Below are positions 41,262 to 54,230 of a stretch of DNA of 64,000 nt, in pieces; position 1 is the stretch's first letter; every line of letters begins with the position of its first letter. The notes under the pieces are model-generated. The model was given only the letters and a program-made list of their open reading frames with translations. It ran no database searches and was not told the origin of the DNA. Source of the stretch: Zopfochytrium polystomum (lineage: Eukaryota > Chytridiomycota > Chytridiomycetes > Chytridiales > Chytridiaceae). The DNA lies in the NCBI GenBank assembly GCA_025765615.1, contig JAIVFJ010000242.1:1-64000 (forward strand), given 5' to 3'. A program made the position numbers and the translations under genes.

Positions 41262-43599
41262 TTTCAATGGGGAGGGAATCACTTTGACACTGATCCTGCA
41301 TGCAGGCAAACCTTTCTCACCCTAGCCTCTTTCTACAATTAACAGTCCCTTTTTATTTCTTTCCATTTCATTTCATTTCATTTCTCTTCTTTTCTTTCCT
41401 TTGCGACATAATATCATGCTCCAACATCATCTACAGACAGAGTTGAACGCCTGTTTCCGCTGCCAGCAGTCTGCCAGTGCACTTGTTTCCCAGGCCACCC
41501 CTCTGCAAGTCTGTAGCAAGGCTACGGCCCACAGGCAACTCACCCCAGCAGTTCAAACTGCAGTGAGCAGTCGCCTGGCCCTCCTTTTTTTGCCTGGGCC
41601 CTGGGTGGCCTATGTTGCACCCTCACCCAAGTTTGGGCCAGACGAATTAGCGCCAGCAGCGGTGGTGGGGTATGGCAATGACATGAGAAACAGCCTGGTG
41701 ATACCCACTGCTTGTTCAAATAGTTAAACAGGGTCCAGGGATGCTGCTAAATGCAGCACAACCAAACAACCATGGATGCACTCCACAGCAGCTTCGGCTG
41801 TAGTGGGGGCGGCGGAGAGCACGACAGCGCTGTTGGTTAGCTGCCGAGGGTCACTGTGATTGTCGTGCACACGCACGGTGCGGGGGGGGTGACTGTTGAG
41901 AATCAGAAGGAGCTGCCCACACAGACGAGACAAACATTTTCCCACTGTATTGAGGAAAGACGGCAATAGGAATGGTGTTGTGCTGTCGAGGGGACAGAGA
42001 CAAGGAAGGAGGGTGCTATCACAAACCTGCACACACAGATGAGACAAAGATTCTCCCACACTGCATGTGACATGGAAAATGGCAAAGTAGAGAAGGAGGG
42101 ATGATCAGAGCACAGACAAACAACTAAGAGAGCAAGAAAAGAGAAAAAGGGAAGAAAAAGAAGGTCCAAAAGTGAACACAATAAGAAAAAACCCCTCTGA
42201 CTAATCAACACCTCAATCTTTACATCAAATGAACAATAAATTTGAGCTGTCATCTCGTGCGAAGATGATACCTTAGCTTAGTGGGTTAACGCAGCTGACG
42301 ATCGATCGCAAAGCCTAAAGTTCAACTCTGCGCTATTACATTTATCTCTTGTTAAAAAGGGCGTTATCAGCGCGGCGCGACGCTCATAACGTCCTTCTCA
42401 CAGGCTTTTGTCCTTTTTGGGTGTGTATTTTTGTCAGTTGTTGGAATGAAGATGCGAACGAATAAGTATTCCTGAAAACAAATGTGCTTTGGTGTCTTTG
42501 TGCAAAAGCATCCACAAAGCCAGGTATTTGCAATTAGTTCCCTCCCAAAATTCTGATGTGAGCAGAAACGGCGACACATAACCCTGTTCCTGTGAAGCAC
42601 GAGTAAAAGCAAAAAAGAAGAGAAAAGTGCGCTTGCGATGGGCAGGACTCGCATTCCTGCCAAAGCGACTGCTGCAACGCGTTAGAGCAGATGCGTACAT
42701 TGAAACTGCGCTGAGGAGTTACCTGCAGGAAAGAAAGCCTGGCTGCGAGCTGCGAAGCAGCCAGCGAAAAATAGGAATAAGCTTGCTCTGGAGCACAATG
42801 AGTGCGGCCAACAGCGGCAGCAAACTGCTTTCAGGGCCGCGGGGGCACTTGTGGGCAAAAAAGTTCATGCGTGGGAAACGATTAACTGCACGTACTCACT
42901 CCTCTGCTGGCCAGGCACCCTGCTTTGCGCCAACCAACAGCCAGAGCTCCCCTCTGGCCCTCAACAGTCCACCCAGATTCCAGAACACTTTTGCGAGGCC
43001 ACACAAACCCCAGAAGCCTCAGTAGTGTTGATGCCCTTCCAGGAGAATATTAACAATAGGCTGGAGTGCCATCCTGCTGGGTCTGCCTAGCCCCGCTTGT
43101 TTGCCTAGGGGTGGCCTAGGTTCCAGCAACTCACCAACTTGGGCCGGAGGATAGGAATAATCAAGTTTTTGTCGTTCTGATCTCTAAATCCATTTTTGGG
43201 AAATAGCTACATGAGGCCAGACGATTGAATTTAACTAAATCCCAATGCAAATGCAGAGTAATCCAAGCAAAGACCGAATCCTTTCGAGATGAGTGTTGCA
43301 AAATGCAGGGCTTCTGCCAGCAGATGACTCTGTGGAACAAGACTATTAGGCTATGAGGCCCACAGTGTAAAGCAATATGAGGCCAGAGAATTGAGTTGTA
43401 TTGAATTTAAAAGCAAAATGTGCTGCCACCATTGTTGAGCACGTAATCGTTGGACATGGACTGCTGAAAAGTCACCTGTGTTGCCTGGACAGACAGGGTG
43501 AAATGTGCACTCCACTCTGGGCAACTGTTTTAGCAAGGCTTGCTTGCTGTGGGTACCTCCTGCTCTCTCTCAGTCTCTCTTTGCCCCTCTTTCTCTTTC
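41262..43599. other. Repeat zone with tRNA-like fragments
   Basis: No protein gene supported. Two tRNA-like relics are visible: 42270-42335 on the plus strand (TTAGCTTAGTGGGTTAACGC as A box, AGTTCAACTC as B box, anticodon arm not pairing) and 42640-42700 on the minus strand (GCTCTAACGCGTTGCAGC ... GGAATGCGAGTCC). Both look like SINE or pseudo-tRNA sequences. Confidence 0.45.
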
Positions 43600-43619
43600 T
43601 CTCTCACTCACTCACTCAC

Positions 43620-43709
<90 letters not shown>

Positions 43710-43714
43710 CTCTC
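43600..43714. repeat. CTCA/CT microsatellite
   Basis: Short (CTCA)n then a long (CT)n tract, about 640-750 bp upstream of the start at 44351. Confidence 0.9.
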
Positions 43715-44350
43715 TCTGGGTTTCTAAATCTGTTGATCAATGGTGAGAGTGGTCGTGGGTGGAGGCTGGCAGAAACAAAGACAGAAGCGGAAGACACACT
43801 TCCCTGAAAGGGTTGGCAGACAGACGCACGCACAAAGCCGGAGGAGACACAAACTTGGTGGAGAGAAAAGAGAGCGAGAGGCAGAGACAGAGAGAGGCAG
43901 AGAGACAGACGCGTGTGTGTGTGAGCGAGTGGTGGGTGAGTGGATGCGCTAACCCACCCTCCTCACCCCTCGCGAACAGGGGGGAGAAAAAAAAAAAGAA
44001 AAAAAAAAAAAAAAAGTGCCCACCCTTTTGCTGCAAACTCGGGCTCCACCGGGAGAGACTCTTCGGCAGATAGCGAGAGAGAAAAGAGCGGAGAGCGCGA
44101 CAAAAAAGTGTAAACTGTGGAGAAAAAAAAAAAGAAAACACGACGAATGCTTCGCGTCTCGGCTGCGACTTGCCCGCGTGGAGAGCCGTTCGCTTCACTT
44201 TCACCCACACTGTCACGGCAACGTCGGCAACTCCAACGACATCAGCTCCTCCCAGACTCTTTCACCACGCAGCACAGGAAAGGCGCAAAACAAGGAAACG
44301 CAGCCACGCCGCGCTTCACGACGCGAAGCCCGTCGCCCTATTCCACCAAA

Positions 44351-47300
44351 ATGCACCGCCTCCCCACACTGCTTTCCCCCCTCCTCCTCATCCTCCTGCT
44401 CTCGATCCTCGCCCTCAGCTTTCCCACCACCACAACCATCCTCAGCGCAACCGCCTCCCCGCTGCCCAACTCCTTCCCCACCGACCCGCACCTCCGCCTC
44501 GACTTCGCGCCACCCACGTCCCCGGCCCACCTCCTCTTCGCCCGCGGCGCGACGCCAGCCATCACACAAGACCCCACGGTTCTCCCGTCGCCGCCGTCTC
44601 GGCCCATCGGCCTCCGTTTCCGCTTCCGCCGCCGCACGATCGGGCTGCGCGGCGCGCGGCAGGCGTGGCGGCCTCACCGGCGGGCGGCGGCGTTCCGCGC
44701 GTCGATGGCGGGGTCGCACGAGGTATCGTCGGCGGAGGCGGTAGTGGATACGGAAGCGGTGGGCGACGGAGGGCAGCGGTCGGTGCGGCTGGTGCGGCGG
44801 TGGGGGTTCTTTGACAGGATTTCGAACGCGTTCAACAGTTGAGTTGCGACTTTTCCTCCCCATTACCGGTTTTCTTTTGCGCGCCGCGTTGTGTGATGTA
44901 CGCGCGTTGTGCTTGTGTGTGACTGTGGACAGGTTGGAGCTGAGGGAGTGGTCGCGCGTGAGCGCTTCACTTTCATCTTTGACACGTCGCTGGAGGGCTC
45001 TTGAAGGGGCCACTCCACCACGGTCAGCGGGTGGTGTCTCACTACCTTCTGTGTCTCCCGCCACCCTCTCCCTCTTCCCCGCCACCCATCATCCGCGCTC
45101 GCACTTTCTACGCGCCAACCAGGCGCTGTCAACACCGTCCGGAGCGGCGTGCAGAACGCCGTCCAAAAGGTGCAGAGTGGAGTCAACAATGCGGTCAACT
45201 CGGTCAAGAACGTGGCGCGCACCGTCAGCAACGGCTTCAGTTGAGTGGCACCAAAGGCGTCTTCTTCCCCAACCGGGTTGATCTTCATCCCCTCATACTA
45301 CGCCCAACACACTCCTCCCCTTGCAACAACCCCACCGTCAATAGGCAATATCAAAAACGCAGTGAACAGCGGGATCGCGAAAGGAATTAGTAAGTCGACG
45401 CTCCCGACATTCCCACCCCGCGGTGTTTTCACTTTAGTTTTTAGTTTTCATTCTTCCACTGAAACTCTGATTCTACAAATACTTCTCCTGTTCACCTCCT
45501 CAGGCGCCGTCAGTAATTCATTCTCGAAAGGTGCGGAGAGACTCATACCTTTTTCCCTCAAGGACCAAAAACTCACTCTTCGACTGAAAAATGATCTTTG
45601 AACCATGGCAAACCGACAGAGGCGCTATCGAATGCGCTCAACAAAGTGAAAGACTTTGGGGGTAGGCGGGGGTTGGCCTTTTGTTAAAACAAAATATTGG
45701 ACTAGCTCACAAGTCTTTGCTCACTTTTCCCAGCAAAAGCCATGGACAAAGTGAACAACGCAATGGACAAAGTGAACAACGCCATCAACTCCGGAATCGG
45801 TAAGCCTCCGGTCCCTCCCCTCGCGCCCCCCCTTCCCTTCCCAAGCATTCCATTAAGCTTCCATTTCTCTCTCAAGACTACGCGGTCGACAAGATCCCGA
45901 TGGGCGACGCGGCGCGTTCCATCACAAAGTCGCTGATCAAGGGGGTCCGCAACGGGGCGGCGAGCGGCGGGCTGCTGGGCGCGATCGCGGGCGGGTTCGC
46001 CGGGGTCGCGGACAACGAAGTGGTCAAGGAGGCGGTGAGCAACGTCGTGCACAAGATGGCGGCGCAGGGCGGCGTTCTGGGTGAGTGTTGTTGCTCGTTT
46101 GCGGGAATTGTTTTGTTCGTTTGTCTCGTCTCAAACCGAATCCAACCTACGTACTCTACAGGCAAGATCGGCAACGGGCTCATTGACGCGTCCAACAACG
46201 ACTTTGTCAAGGGCTTCGTCGGATCTGCGGTGCACGGCCTCGCGAACGGCGGGCTGAGAGGAATGGCACTAGGTGAGTGGAATGCGACCCTCCCGCCCAC
46301 CTCTTGATTCCTTCGCTGACCCCCCACCCCCCTCCCCCTTTACCGCAGGCCTCGGCACCAGCGACATTGCGCGCAACCTGGCGCAAAAGGCGATCGACAA
46401 GGCGGCGGAGCACGGCGGCCCGCTGGGCGACGTGGGGCGGTTTGTGAAAAAGGCCGAGGACAACGAGGCGGTGCGGTCGCTGGGGAACGCGGCGTTTGAG
46501 GCGGGCCGGAACGGCGGGAAGCCGAAAGGTGTGTGTGTGTGTGTTTTTTTATTGTTTTATTTTCTCTTCTGTTTTCCTCTCCTTGCTTATCTGGGTTTAA
46601 CTCTTCTCCCCCGCAAACAGCGATCCTCAAGAGCTTTGCGACGTCGGACGCCGTCGTCGGCCTCGCGTCGTCCAAGGCGCGGTCGGTGCTCGAGTCCAAG
46701 GCCAGCAGCGGTGGATTCATCGGTACAGAAAAAAAAAAAAAAAAAAAAAAAAGATATTTCTTACTTCGAAGCCGCCAATGATATTAACGCACGACTCTCT
46801 CCGCCGCACAAAACAAACCAGGCAAGCTCGCGTCAAAGTCGCTCGCGCTCGCCGACAACCCGAACGCGCGGCTGCTTGCGAGCAGCGCGGCGGACGCGGC
46901 GCGCGGCGGCGGCGGGGTCAAGGGGTTCGCAAAGAACCTCGCAAAGTCGGACGCGGCCAAGGCGCTGGCAGGCGCGGCGGCGGAGAAGCTGGCGGCGTCG
47001 AACCCGGCGGGTGAGCGTGTTGTTGTTGAGCGCTCCTCTTTTTTTCTTTTCTGTTCTTTGAGCACCCACACACGCACACGCACACACTCACACAACCTCA
47101 CGTACGCCCAGTCGCGAACCTCGTGTCTCAGGCGCAGCAGCTCAAGGGCGCCGCGTCGGCCGCGCTGTCGGGCACGCCGCTGGCCGCCGCGCTGGCGAAT
47201 AGCGGGGCCGCCGCCGCGCTGACTGCAAAGGCGCGCGGCAAGGCCGAAGCCGCCGTCGGCGGGCTGCTGGGCAAGGCCGCCGGGAAGCTGGCGGGGGCCG

Positions 47301-47656
47301 GAAATAGCGGCGGAAGGAGCGGCGCTGCGAAAGCGCTTTCGCGCGGGAACGGTGGGGCGTCCCGGTCGGCGCCGCGCTCGTCAAGGTCGTCGCGGCCGTC
47401 GCGATCGTCTCGATCGTCGCGGTCATCGTGGTCGAGTCAGCGACGACCGCAGGGCGGGAGCCGGAACCCAGGGACCAAGACGACGCCGCAGGCAAAGCCA
47501 AAGCCTAAGGCGGCGACAGTCAAGAAGGGTGAGCGAGGGTCATCGTTTAGACTCACGTGTGAGCCGTTATATGGAGTGCGGGAAATGCTAACCCTCGACT
47601 ATTTTTCACCAATTCGCGGAAACAAAACAAAAAAAGCAACGGCCCGCAAAAAGTAA
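44351..47656 (+). CDS. Secreted modular amphipathic-repeat protein 2
   Basis: Thirteen exons: 44351-44837, 45123-45239, 45345-45389, 45504-45530, 45620-45661, 45734-45799, 45877-46080, 46162-46272, 46349-46528, 46621-46722, 46822-47010, 47112-47528, 47637-47656. Every intron is phase 1 and the joined frame is open for 668 aa. Exon 1 has a signal peptide (MHRLPTLLSPLLLILLLSIL) and ends RSVRLVRRWGFFDRISNAFN, with a dibasic site. Exons 2-3 are the same 117-nt and 45-nt modules that are repeated at 0.8-2.6 kb. Exons 7-11 are Ala/Gly-rich modules (for example GLLGAIAGGFAGVADNEVVKEA and AILKSFATSDAVVGLASSKA). Exon 12 ends in a Ser/Arg-rich then Lys-rich basic tail. Predicted secreted, helical and amphipathic. 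No known family; role unknown. Confidence 0.82.
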
Positions 47657-48284
47657 TACTGCAAGCAGATGACCCAACCGTTCACAACTTTCGGCGGATT
47701 GGGAATCGACGCGGTCAAGGCATTTAATTTTCCCATTTTGCGCGTCTCTCCGCTACCGCTTCTCCTCAAATTGATTTTTCCTCCCATATTGCCTCGTTTT
47801 TTCCGCCAAACCCGACTATGCGAAAAAATCTATTTGGCCAATTAGTGGCTCGCATGTTCATTTTTTTTTTTTTTTTTTTCCAATTTACCTTTTCTTTGCT
47901 TGTGGCGCGCCTTTAGTTTTTTCTTTTTCCCAGCCTGGCTTTTTGTGAGAGTTTTCTGTTGCGTAAAACACTTCTTCTACGCGACTTTGCTGTGCCGCAT
48001 TAAACGGCAGTAGCACACCCCCGTAGTAGTATGAGGGAGCAGGTGGGGGGCGAGAAGGGGAGCGAACGAACAAGAGCTTTGTTTGATGAAAGGAAGAGAG
48101 GGAGGTTTGTTTTGCCCACGAGGGTGCTTGGAGAGAGTGTTGTGTAGAAGAATGAGAAAAGCGAAGGTCTCCAAGTTATCCGATTCTTGGTTAACGAAGA
48201 GAAATAATCCCCAAGAGCGAGCAAGCGAGACACAACACACAGCGAGACACAACACAGACGCGCACACACACACGCGCACACGCG

Positions 48285-48315
<31 letters not shown>

Positions 48316-48464
48316 TTTCGCCACCCGCACCGCAGACACCGAAGCGAGCGAGCGACACACAAGCAAAGAGCAGCACAATTCGTTGTTCGTTGTTCGTTGT
48401 TGTGTCAATGTTGTTGTGTCAATGCGTACCACGTGCGTTCTTTCTTTGGTGTCGGCGGTCTCTG

Positions 48465-48519
<55 letters not shown>

Positions 48520-48812
48520 GTGTTTGCGTGTGTGCGTGTGTGCAAAAAAAAAAGAAGATAAAAAAACAAAAACGTACACACACACAAACAAACAGGCAAA
48601 CACATAAAATCGGACAGAACCAAAAAGGGGAAATAGAACTAAAGTAAAAAAAAAACGAAAAAAAAAAAAACAGGAGCAGCACCAGCTGCAGCAGCACAAC
48701 AACAACAGAGACACACAGCACCGACCGACAACGCCAGGCGTCGACGCCCTCGACTCAGGACCACGACGCGACGACGCACCGCACCGCTCCCTCCACCACC
48801 ACCACCACCACC
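47657..48812. other. Spacer between paralogs, microsatellite-rich
   Basis: Contains poly-T (about 47858-47880), CA/CG-rich alternating sequence (48255-48315), a CTCTGT/CT tract (48455-48520) and poly-A runs (48640-48670), ending in a CAC repeat just before the ATG at 48813. No gene of its own. Confidence 0.6.
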
Positions 48813-51800
48813 ATGCCCTGTCCGCCAAGCGGCTCCTCCTCCTCCTCCTCCTCCTCCTCCTCAGTCACCACCAGCTGTGGTCACCGCAGCCTCCGCAACC
48901 ACCACCGTGTCCTCGCACTGTCATCGTCTGTCGCCGCCGCCGGCACTCTCACGCTCCTACTTCTCCTCCTGCCCCCCATCCTCATGTCCTCCTCCTCCTC
49001 CTCCTTCTCATGCGGCGTCGAGGCGGCTCCCATGCTGCTGCCACTGGCGCCGCCGCCGCCGTCGGCGCCTTTTGTGGCCCACGGCGGCAGCGGCGGCGAC
49101 GGCGACGGCGTGAGAGGTGCTCCATCCGGTGTCTCTGGCACCGTAGACGATGCCAGCAGCAGGGACGGCGACGACAACGACAACGACGTGGAGGAGGAGG
49201 AGGAGATGCGTGAGACTCCTCGTCATGGCGCTTTGCGTCCGCTGTTTGTCGCCGTTGCCGACGACGATGAAGATGACCATCCACTGGGTGTCTTTGGTGG
49301 TGCTGGCGCCGCCGCCGCCGCTGGTGCAAATCCGATCTCGCCGCCGCCGCCGCCGCCGGCGCCTTCTTTGTCTCTCGACCGCGGCATCGACAGCAGCATC
49401 GACAGCAGCAGGAGCGATCTCTCGCAGGCGGAGGAGGAGGAGGATGATGATGAGGAGGATCGCCGTCGTCGTCGTCGTCGTCGTCGCCCTCGAGGTCGTC
49501 GTCCCAGCAGCGAGAACGTCAGCATTGCTTTGCGTCTGCGGCGCCGCGGCCTTTGGGACCGCATCAAGAGCAAGGCCCACGACGTCGGGAGCAGCGTCTC
49601 GGGTGAGTGAGTAGTGAGCTGAGAGACAGTAGAGAGACAGACAGTGAGACAGACAGACAGTGAGAGCGTGCGCCAGACAGACAGACGGACAGACAGGCAG
49701 ACAGACAGACAGACAGTGAGAGAGTGCACAGATGAACGGGGAGGCACCCCTTTAGGGTGTCTCATGTTGTGCACAACGCCTTGGTGTGTCTCGCGGGCGA
49801 AAACCCACTCACTCCCTTACTCACGAACAAATACAAATACTTTCCTCCCCTAACCCTCCCCCGCCACACTGTGACGAAAGGCGCCGTGCGCTCCGCCGCC
49901 AGCAGTGCCGTCGACGGAATCGCCCACGGTGCTGGTAAGCCAGGAAGCAATATGCACTCACTGGAAACGCGGGCCGCTGACAGATTTCTATCCGGCCTCA
50001 CAGAAAAAGTCGCGGCAGCTGCGTCAGCGGTGAACGATGCCGCCAGTCGAGTTGTCGGTAAGGTCCTCTCCTTTCTCCTCTAGCATGTCAGGGCTCTTCA
50101 TCAGATCGCTCGTTCGGCACCCCGTTATTACCACTTAAAAAAAAAAAAAATGACGCAAAACTAAAGACCGCGCCGCAAGCTACATCCCGCCCACGGCAAG
50201 GAGCATTGTGAGCTCGGCCATCGACGGTGCAAAAGGCGGCGCGATGGGAGGCGGGCTGTACGGCGCCATTGCCGGAACCGTCGCGGGCGTGCTCGACAAT
50301 GACCACGTCAAGAACGCGATGCGAGCGCCCGTCAAGCATCTGTTCCAGGGAATGGCGTCAAAGAGCGGGGTGATCGGTGAGTTTTTCGTGTTCGCTGATT
50401 GGGGCGACAAGTAAGATCCGCGTCGCGGAGACTGAATCTTGTTGGGAATTTCCTTCTTTTTTTGTCACTTGATTACGATAGGTTCTCTTGGTCGCGGGCT
50501 CCTGTCCGTTGCGCGCAACAAAAAGGTTCAGGACCTCACTCACTCGGTGCTGTCGGGCGCAAAGACCGGTGGCTTCAAAGGCATTATCGCGGGTAAGTGT
50601 TTGGCCTCAATTTTTAGTCTTCATTGGGGACGCGGGCTTCAATTAATCCCGCCTAACGTCGGACGTGAAACAAAAATTCAAGGCGTCGCCACAAGCGACA
50701 CCGTCGTCGGCCTCGGAAAAAGTGTGGCAAAATCTGTTGTGGATAAGGCAGCCGCGCAAGGTGGGCTCCTCGGCGACATTGGCAAGACGGCTTTGGACAT
50801 TTCGCGGAACGGAAAAGTGCGCTCGCTCGCTTCAGCAGCGGTTGATGCGGCCAGGAGCGGCGGCGGAGCAAAAGGCTTGTCACATTTTTACTTTTCGATT
50901 CCACCGTTGGAGATTCGGTTAGTTCGGCCGAGCGAGAGAACTAATTCGGGCTGCTCCTTCGCCTTTCCCATAGGAATCGCAAAATCGTTTGCGACCTCGG
51001 ATGCCGTGATCGGCCTCGCAGGGTCAGAGGCAAAGTCTTTCCTCCGCGACCGCGCCAAAAGCGGCGGACTCGGCAGTTGAGTTTCACATTCGCACACCGC
51101 ACGCCCTTGCCTTCGAGGTCGACAACAAAGTTGCTTAAACCTCATTTCCCTTTTCCACGTTGAAGGTTCGCTCGCGATGAGAGCTCTCGACCTCGCCGAC
51201 AACCCCAAGGCGCGAGCGCTTGGGAGCGGTCTTGCCGACGCTGCGCGAGGCGGCGGCGGGCTCAAGGGCATGGCAAAAGGGTTTGCCACTTCGGACGGCG
51301 TCAAGTCAGTGCTCAAGTCGACGGCCACGGACTATTTGCGCAGCAAAGCACAGGAGGGCGGGACTGGCGGTAAGCCTACTTTTTACTGCCAACATTCTTG
51401 CGGGAGAGGCTAGCACCTGCGACCACGCCCTAACACAGCTGCATATCAGGCTCGCTCGCGCTCCGCGCCCTCGACCTCGCCGAGAACCCGAAAGCGCGCG
51501 CACTAGCTGGTGGTCTGTCCGCCGCCGTGGCCAACCGAAAGAGCGGCCTTAAGGGAATGGCCAAGGGCTTTGCGACTTCAGACGCCGTCAAGTCCACTGC
51601 AAAATCAATGGCGAAGGACTACATTACGAGCAAAGTGGGAGACCTTGGCGCTGCAGGTATGAACAGCGGATGGCCCTTTTCTGTGCTTGGGAGTGTGAAA
51701 GAGTCCCATCTTCTGTAGACACACATGCACCACACACTCCCTATGGCAGCTACTTTTTGTCGTCGCAAACTCACCTTCCAACAACAACCCAAAAAAAAAA

Positions 51801-52310
51801 AAAAAAAAAAAAAAATAACAAAAAAAAAATAAGGCGACCTCGCCAAGACCGCCCTCAACGTCGCGGGCAATCGCAAAGCGCGCGCAGCTGTCGCAAAAGT
51901 GGCCAAGGGCCTGAAGCGGCAGGTCGCTTCTCGACAAAAGGGCGGCAAGGCAGGCAAGGCCGGCAAGGCCGGCGGGAAACGGCGGTCCTCGCCAAAAGGG
52001 CGGGAAAGGCGGCAGTAGCGGCAGGGGCGTCGCCGGCGCTCGGCCAAAGAGCGGAAAGAGCGGCAAGGGCGGCGGCGGCGCAAAGTCTCAGCGGGGCGGG
52101 ACGCGTGGCACTGGGGGAGCACAAAAAGGTGAGAGAGGAGGGAGGTCTAAGTACGTTTCTGACGGGCTATTAACATTCTTAAAAGCTGGTGCACGGAAAG
52201 GCACCCGCGCAAAGTCGACCGGGCGGTCGGGGACAGGGACGAGGTCGTCGAGGCCGTCGACAAGGGCCAGTGGGGGATCCCGCAGCAAGTCGGGAGGAAG
52301 GCGAAAGTAG
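48813..52310 (+). CDS. Secreted modular amphipathic-repeat protein 3
   Basis: Exons 48813-49602, 49881-49934, 50004-50057, 50167-50376, 50482-50592, 50683-50874, 50974-51075, 51166-51369, 51450-51656, 51834-52128, 52186-52310; all introns phase 1. Exon 1 has a Ser-rich start, a hydrophobic segment (AAAGTLTLLLLLLPPIL), an acidic Asp/Glu-rich part and the dibasic motif RLRRRGLWDRIKSKA. Later exons match gene 2 one for one: 50482 with its 111-nt exon, 50974 with its 102-nt exon. Exons at 51166 and 51450 are near copies of each other (LALRALDLAxNPKARAL). The intron after 50874 is GC-AG. Exon 51834-52128 is 295 nt, one base out of frame. As read it stops at a TAG near 52018; with one base less it would run into the basic tail ending GGRRK. 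Function unknown. Confidence 0.75.
49626..49714. repeat. GACA tetranucleotide array in intron 1
   Basis: Interrupted (CAGA)n/(GACA)n sequence within the first intron of modular gene 3. Confidence 0.85.
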
Positions 52311-53302
52311 GCAGGCCGGTTGCAGGCCGGTTGACCCCGGAAAGAAAGTTGTGTGCGTTCGCGCGAGAGTTGTATACCAGTTGTGTGTTCTTTTTTTGCC
52401 TTCCCTGTCTTTTTTTTTCCGCACTCGCTCCCCTTTTCCTTTCCTTTGCTTTTAGGAAAGTACAGTTCCGTTCCCTCAATCCATGGACCCGTCCACCTCT
52501 GTATTGCAAACATTAGGCGCGCTCAGTATATTACCTTCTGTGATTAGCCGCGCTGGACGTTCTCAATTTTCTCATCATGTTCTGTGCTCCCCGCTGGCCC
52601 ACTCCCAAGCCGGCACAACATCATGAAGGCGGGCACAGAGTGACCTTTCCTTGTGAATTCTTTGGACAAGAATGGCAACACCGATGGCAAGGCTGGTGTT
52701 CCGAACACGCAACCTTCCACACAACATTGCACATCTCTCAGCGTGAAGACCCCTTACATTACACCTCGGCCGATTCGGACGCTAAAATGCGTATGCGGTC
52801 TCACAGACAATAGTGCTTTGCAAGGGGAGGGTGCGTGATGGCAGGATGGGGCGATCGATCGATCGATCCATCGAACCGAAGAAAAGAAGAAGAAGACCTT
52901 CAGCGGGGCGCATCGGGCTGGCTGTTGGGAGCGATTTAACCGGGGAAGGGGCGATAAAGCTAGAAAAATGCCGGACAAACCTTCGAGAGTCCATTGGATA
53001 AGAGCGTAAAAGGAGTTCGTCACATTGAGTGATTAGACCCTATTCACTTCTTGTTTGATAAATCATGTTGTCCCTCGCGTCTTTTTTTTTCTTCTTTTTT
53101 TTTTTTTTTTGTTTGGAGTGGAAAACTGAAATTGCCTACATTCCCACCCGAAAGTGCCAGGAAGGGGGGTGCGCCATATCATGGGATGGGGGCGATCGAT
53201 AGAAGAAAAAAAAAACAGAAAAGGAATGGGAGACAGCAAAAAGTTAATGTCGGAGCGAGGAAAGAAAAGCGAAAGAAAAAGAAGTGGGGTTTTTTGCGCC
53301 AG
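52311..53302. other. Intergenic region
   Basis: No gene supported. A (CGAT)n patch lies at about 52852-52870 and a poly-T run at about 53080-53110. Confidence 0.5.
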
Positions 53303-53430
53303 TAGTGACGTGGCTGCATAATTGCGATCAAAGTCGCCAGCCAGTTCCCTTCGTACTTGATCGGAAAATGAACCATCACCCGATTCTCCGCGTCATGTTA
53401 CGCGGACCGAAGCTTTTCCCTTCTACTGCT

Positions 53431-53472
<42 letters not shown>

Positions 53473-53665
53473 TGTAAGATCAATTCCATCCCCCAGTACA
53501 AATTGAAAACGGGGGGGCGCGCCAAGCAGTCGGCGCGGACTGGTGCGGATTTCATTTCTTTTTTTTTTTTTTTCTTTCTCCCCTTGTTTTGTTTTTTTTT
53601 TCTTTCTTTCGTTGGCTTTCGTTTCCCTTCTCGCCGCAAAGGGGGGGTCGGGGGCGGGGAAGAAG
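53303..53665 (+). repeat. Dispersed repeat R2, copy 2
   Basis: Partner of 23673-24030 in the same orientation. Its (AAT)n array is longer (53431-53471), so the repeat expanded after the copies separated. Confidence 0.88.
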
Positions 53666-53833
53666 CGCTGTCTGGAATGTGACGCATCCGGTGTTGAAAT
53701 TTTTAAGTTTTTGTTTTTTTTTTGGTTTTTTTCGCGAAGACGATTTTTTTGAGCCAAAGATGGAAGCGGATGAAAAAATGGGTGCTGGAGAAACTCAGGC
53801 AGAGAGAAAAAGAAAGAAAGAGAGAGAGTGTGA

Positions 53834-53960
<127 letters not shown>

Positions 53961-54230
53961 CCCGAAACCACACGAACCAAAGAAGAGTTACAAATCGATC
54001 ATTCTGCTGTTTGACGTGCATCTCCCCCTCTCCCGACTCGCGCGCCCCGTTCACCAAACAACCCCGACCCGACTTTTTCACCCTCCTCGCCTCTTGCTTG
54101 CACAAGCGATACCCGCGACTGGACCCAGAAAGCGTCGGAGAAAAAAGCACGCGCACGAGCGGTGACACTGGCCTGACTCATCGACTTCTCGGCCTCCCAC
54201 AAACCCCTCAAGGCTTCCCCTTCCGCACCC

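Noticed and set aside
48255..48320. CA/CG-rich direct repeats that recall a repeat array
   Set aside because: Simple alternating dinucleotides without spacers of constant length; not a CRISPR array, and the window is eukaryotic.
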